Positions 61,596 through 64,000 of a stretch of 64,000 bases of DNA are shown here, one piece after another (within the stretch, counting starts at the first letter, position 1; each line of letters begins with the position of its first letter). This DNA is from Chryseobacterium sp. FH2 (GTDB lineage: Bacteria; Bacteroidota; Bacteroidia; Flavobacteriales; Weeksellaceae): NCBI RefSeq assembly GCF_001045455.1, contig NZ_LFNE01000012.1, positions 39,507 to 103,506 on the forward strand, in the 5' to 3' direction. The notes below the pieces were generated by a model. The model worked only from the letters and a program-made list of their open reading frames with translations, searched no databases and was not told where the DNA came from. The translations under genes and the position numbers were made by a program.

Positions 61596-62133
61596 CTAAA
61601 AAAGATTAGATTTTTCCCCACTATTCCATTCTATGGTCTTAGCACTCTGCATTGTCATATTTTCCTGCGTACTGCTTATATTGATTTCTCCCGCAAAAGT
61701 TTCTGAAGTTTTAGATTGTCTTAACACTGTTTCATCCACCATTTCGGTCCTATTATTAGCCATCTCCATTCTATTACCTGTTGCGGTTTCCATAATATCA
61801 TTCCCTGCTGTAACTCCAATATTATTTCCTGCACTGGTAGAAATATTTTGTCCCACAGATGTCGTCATATTTTCCCCCACATTAATGTTCATGTTTTTAC
61901 AGTTAAAAGTCATTGTTTCTGGTGCTGTAACCGTAATATTACTTCCTACAGTATCGAAAATCATTTCGTTACCACTTTTGTCGGTCAAAATAATGCTTTC
62001 ATCTTCTGTAAATTTCAAAATATGTCCGCTTCGTGTATGGATTGCTTTAATGCTGTTATCGGAAGTTCCATATCCACTTGTCTCACTTCCATTGTAGTGC
62101 GTACCCATCACAAAAGGTTTCTCGGCATTTTGA
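61596..62133 (-). CDS. VgrG C-terminal tip fragment 4
   Basis: The conserved block begins exactly at QNAEKPFVMGTHYNGSETSG with unrelated sequence upstream. The beta-helix has VGENMTTSVGQNISTSAGNN repeats and the end EWNSGEKSNLF. The 5' end is cut within the same conserved block found in the other fragments, which points to repeated recombination at that block. An ATG at 62111 could start it. Confidence 0.65.
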
Positions 62134-62195
62134 GAATTGTAATTTTGTTTTTGCTAAGATTAGTTAGCTTCTTTGAAGATAACAACTATATTTAT

Positions 62196-62732
62196 CTATT
62201 CAAGATTGATTTTTGAACATTTTATTAAATATTCTCTATTGTTAAATAAATTTTCTTGTACATCATCAAAATTATTTTTTTTCAAAGAAAAATTTATTTT
62301 TTTAGGGATTTTGTATTGGCATTTTTCAGTTAGTAATCTTTCATTTAGAGGATTAGTTCTATAACTTGAAAGATTTAATAAAAACCAATCTCTTTTGACT
62401 TTATCATAGGTGAAACTTAATAAATCATAATCAAGATATTTTGGGGCATATGTAAATTTAAAAATAATAATATTTCTCACTATTTTTAGATTTATAATAC
62501 CTGCTTCATCATTATAATTTGAGAAAAAAAATATTGAATCAACTTTTTTTCCGATATCTGATTTTTTATATTCAAAAATAAATCTATTATTAACAGGATC
62601 CTTATAAACAATATCTTTTATTTTATCTAGATCAAGATCAATTTTCGCTATTACTTTATATTGCGCACTACATATTGTACAAAATAATAAAAATAAAATA
62701 ATTTTACTTTTTCTTAGAGATACATATTTCAT
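62196..62732 (-). CDS. Exported predicted immunity protein of the GH19 effector
   Basis: 178 aa from the ATG at 62732. A signal peptide (IILFLLFCTICSAQ) is followed by a beta-rich body (AKIDLDLDKIKDIVYKDPVN; FIFEYKK). The start overlaps the effector end by 29-32 bp, so translation is coupled. An inhibitor of a periplasmic glycosidase would need export, which the signal provides. Not a family I recognise. Confidence 0.6.
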   Translation of the reverse strand: MKYVSLRKSKIILFLLFCTICSAQYKVIAKIDLDLDKIKDIVYKDPVNNRFIFEYKKSDIGKKVDSIFFFSNYNDEAGIINLKIVRNIIIFKFTYAPKYLDYDLLSFTYDKVKRDWFLLNLSSYRTNPLNERLLTEKCQYKIPKKINFSLKKNNFDDVQENLFNNREYLIKCSKINLE

Positions 62733-63732
62733 CATATTTAAATAGTAATTTTAAATTTTTTGTGAATTCTTTTCGTTCTTTAAGTCCATAAGGATTTTTT
62801 ACTTTTCCATTTATACATTGTGATACTCTTAAAACATCATCTGTATCTGCAACCAAGTTAATATTTTCTCCTGTTGGCACTGTTTTTCCAAGATTTTCCC
62901 AGTACCAGCCAGCTGAGCCAAATGCAAAATGCAAATTACTCGCAATAAGTGATGCAGAATCTACATCTACTATTTCGATAACTTTTTCCTTAAGTGGTTT
63001 ACCATTTTTATTTAGAATTTTCTTACCATTAACATCTACTTTATCTTTATAATAAATATATTTTTCCTTATTGAGAGGCTGCCTGTTAAATAATTCATCT
63101 ATTTTTTTATTATTTAATAATTGTGGTTCTTTTTCTAATACATAAGAAAAATATTTTTTCTGAGTTTTCCTCCAAGTCAGTTGAATTATGCCTCGACCTT
63201 TATATCTTGGACCATCTCCATCTACAGTATGTTCCATAGCTTTGGCATCACTGTGATTTCCAGGATTATATTTTTTACCAGAAGAATATTCTAAAGTAGT
63301 TCCATATCTTGATGACTCGTGATATGATTGTGCCAAAAAATGAATTTTTCTAATACAACTATTTATACTATGATTTTTCATTATATTATTAAGTTCATCA
63401 CACAATCTTTTATAAGTTTTGTCAGATTCTGGCAATGGACAGTTTTCATCATAAAATAGAGATGTCGTTTTTATTTTTTCTGTTTCACGTAAAGTTTGAA
63501 TGATTGTTTTAATTTCATTCTCTGTAAAATCTCTATTACAATAGCATTTTTTTTCCTCTATATCTTCTTCTGAGGATGGCGGTTTTTCAGGTTCGCCATT
63601 TAATATACCATCCATAGCATTAAAAATAATTTCTTTTCCTGAAGTAATTTCGTAACCTTCTGTAGCATAGACTTTATAGCTTCCTCCTATCTCTTCTATC
63701 AAATCTCCACCGATATAAGTTTCCTTACTCAT
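62704..63732 (-). CDS. Type VI effector with a GH19-like glycosidase domain
   Basis: 342 aa. Residues 1-48 are the shared adaptor-like segment (IGGDLIEEIGGSYKVYATEG). After a Pro/Glu linker, residues 68-340 form a chitinase-19-like domain: FLAQSYHESSRYGTTLEYSS with the two catalytic Glu (E139 and E148), GDGPRYKGRGIIQLTWR and later YWENLGKTVPTGENINLVAD. GH19 proteins of this type act as peptidoglycan hydrolases or chitinases. It starts 4 bp after a VgrG tip. Confidence 0.8.
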   Translation of the reverse strand: MSKETYIGGDLIEEIGGSYKVYATEGYEITSGKEIIFNAMDGILNGEPEKPPSSEEDIEEKKCYCNRDFTENEIKTIIQTLRETEKIKTTSLFYDENCPLPESDKTYKRLCDELNNIMKNHSINSCIRKIHFLAQSYHESSRYGTTLEYSSGKKYNPGNHSDAKAMEHTVDGDGPRYKGRGIIQLTWRKTQKKYFSYVLEKEPQLLNNKKIDELFNRQPLNKEKYIYYKDKVDVNGKKILNKNGKPLKEKVIEIVDVDSASLIASNLHFAFGSAGWYWENLGKTVPTGENINLVADTDDVLRVSQCINGKVKNPYGLKERKEFTKNLKLLFKYDEICISKKK

Positions 63733-63736
63733 ATAT

Positions 63737-64000
63737 TTAATGACTTTTAGATTTTTCCCCCGAATTATGTTGTATCTCCTTTTGGGAATGGAATTCGTGA
63801 TTTTCAGTTGATTGAATATTTCCTTTACCGTTGATGATGGTTTGTTTGTCTTTTTCTATCTTACTTTCCTTATTCCCTTGGATAAACTCGACTACTTTTC
63901 CCACAACATTGGTCATAAAATCCATTCCTACAGAAAGATTTTTAAGCATCCCCACACTTTCAGTATGGTTCATTCCAATGCTGTCTGATTTATTCATACC
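63737..64000 (-). CDS. VgrG C-terminal tip fragment 5 (continues beyond the window)
   Basis: GMNHTESVGMLKNLSVGMDF is the beta-helix with its SVGM repeats, followed by a coiled charged end (VEFIQGNKESKIEKDKQTII) and IQHNSGEKSKSH. The NSGEKS end is shared with the other tips. The upstream part lies outside, so this one could belong to a full VgrG. Confidence 0.7.
   Translation of the reverse strand, partial: GMNKSDSIGMNHTESVGMLKNLSVGMDFMTNVVGKVVEFIQGNKESKIEKDKQTIINGKGNIQSTENHEFHSQKEIQHNSGEKSKSH

Overview
This window is AT-rich DNA from a member of the Bacteroidota, most likely a flavobacterium close to Chryseobacterium or Elizabethkingia. The evidence is a set of TAnnTTTG-type promoter elements, a GLPGLI protein with a grasp-with-spasm peptide cluster, a Bacteroidota-style VgrG region of type VI secretion, and conjugative-element accessory genes typical of this phylum. 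The genus is inferred. No intact tRNA or rRNA gene is visible.

Layout. 1-6.4 kb looks like the end of a conjugative or mobilizable element: an AraC regulator, an iteron-like repeat cluster, a small HTH protein, a 106-aa element protein, and a divergent pair that resembles a defence module (membrane KAP-type P-loop NTPase plus a HEPN-like protein). About 6.49-54.64 kb appears to be a separate genomic island. Both ends carry a sequence like the 3' end of tRNA-Ser, and about 60-67 bp inside each end lies a pair of 11-bp-spaced TGTGG repeats, in opposite orientations. No integrase gene remains inside.

The island is a mosaic. 6.8-11.6 kb is very AT-rich and holds a broken DUF3800 gene and a grasp-with-spasm RiPP cluster (GLPGLI protein, precursor, ATP-grasp, an undescribed-looking 59-aa ORF, SPASM protein). 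A decayed IS3-type element follows. 13.1-18.7 kb is a series of minus-strand regulator and SDR genes separated by long imperfect palindromes that resemble integron attC sites. An MFS transporter and an aldehyde dehydrogenase come next, then a short graveyard of mobile-element remnants. 22.8-33.1 kb is an AraC/MFS/amidohydrolase locus followed by a heavily decayed run of cupin, royal-jelly-like, VOC and aldo-keto reductase genes. 33.3-47 kb is an RND efflux operon with a regulon of nitronate monooxygenase, alcohol dehydrogenase, aldehyde dehydrogenase and esterase, decorated by copies of a 56-bp palindromic repeat. 47.3-54.4 kb has MaoC, Crp, a membrane-cupin fusion, AraC/aldo-keto reductase and an FAD monooxygenase. 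The overall theme is detoxification of reactive small molecules (aldehydes, nitronates, aromatics) under many small regulators.

54.65-64 kb is the flank beyond the tRNA-Ser remnant: a terminator, a cupin gene, and then a minus-strand array of VgrG C-terminal tip fragments. Most are followed by an effector (papain-like peptidase, His-Cys caspase-like protein, GH19 glycosidase) and a lipoprotein, secreted or membrane immunity candidate. It looks like a store of interchangeable type VI effector modules.

Many genes in 7-53 kb carry one-base frameshifts, often in homopolymer runs, and two carry in-frame stops. Part may be sequencing error, but the substitutions and truncations show real decay, especially at 26.3-33.1 kb.
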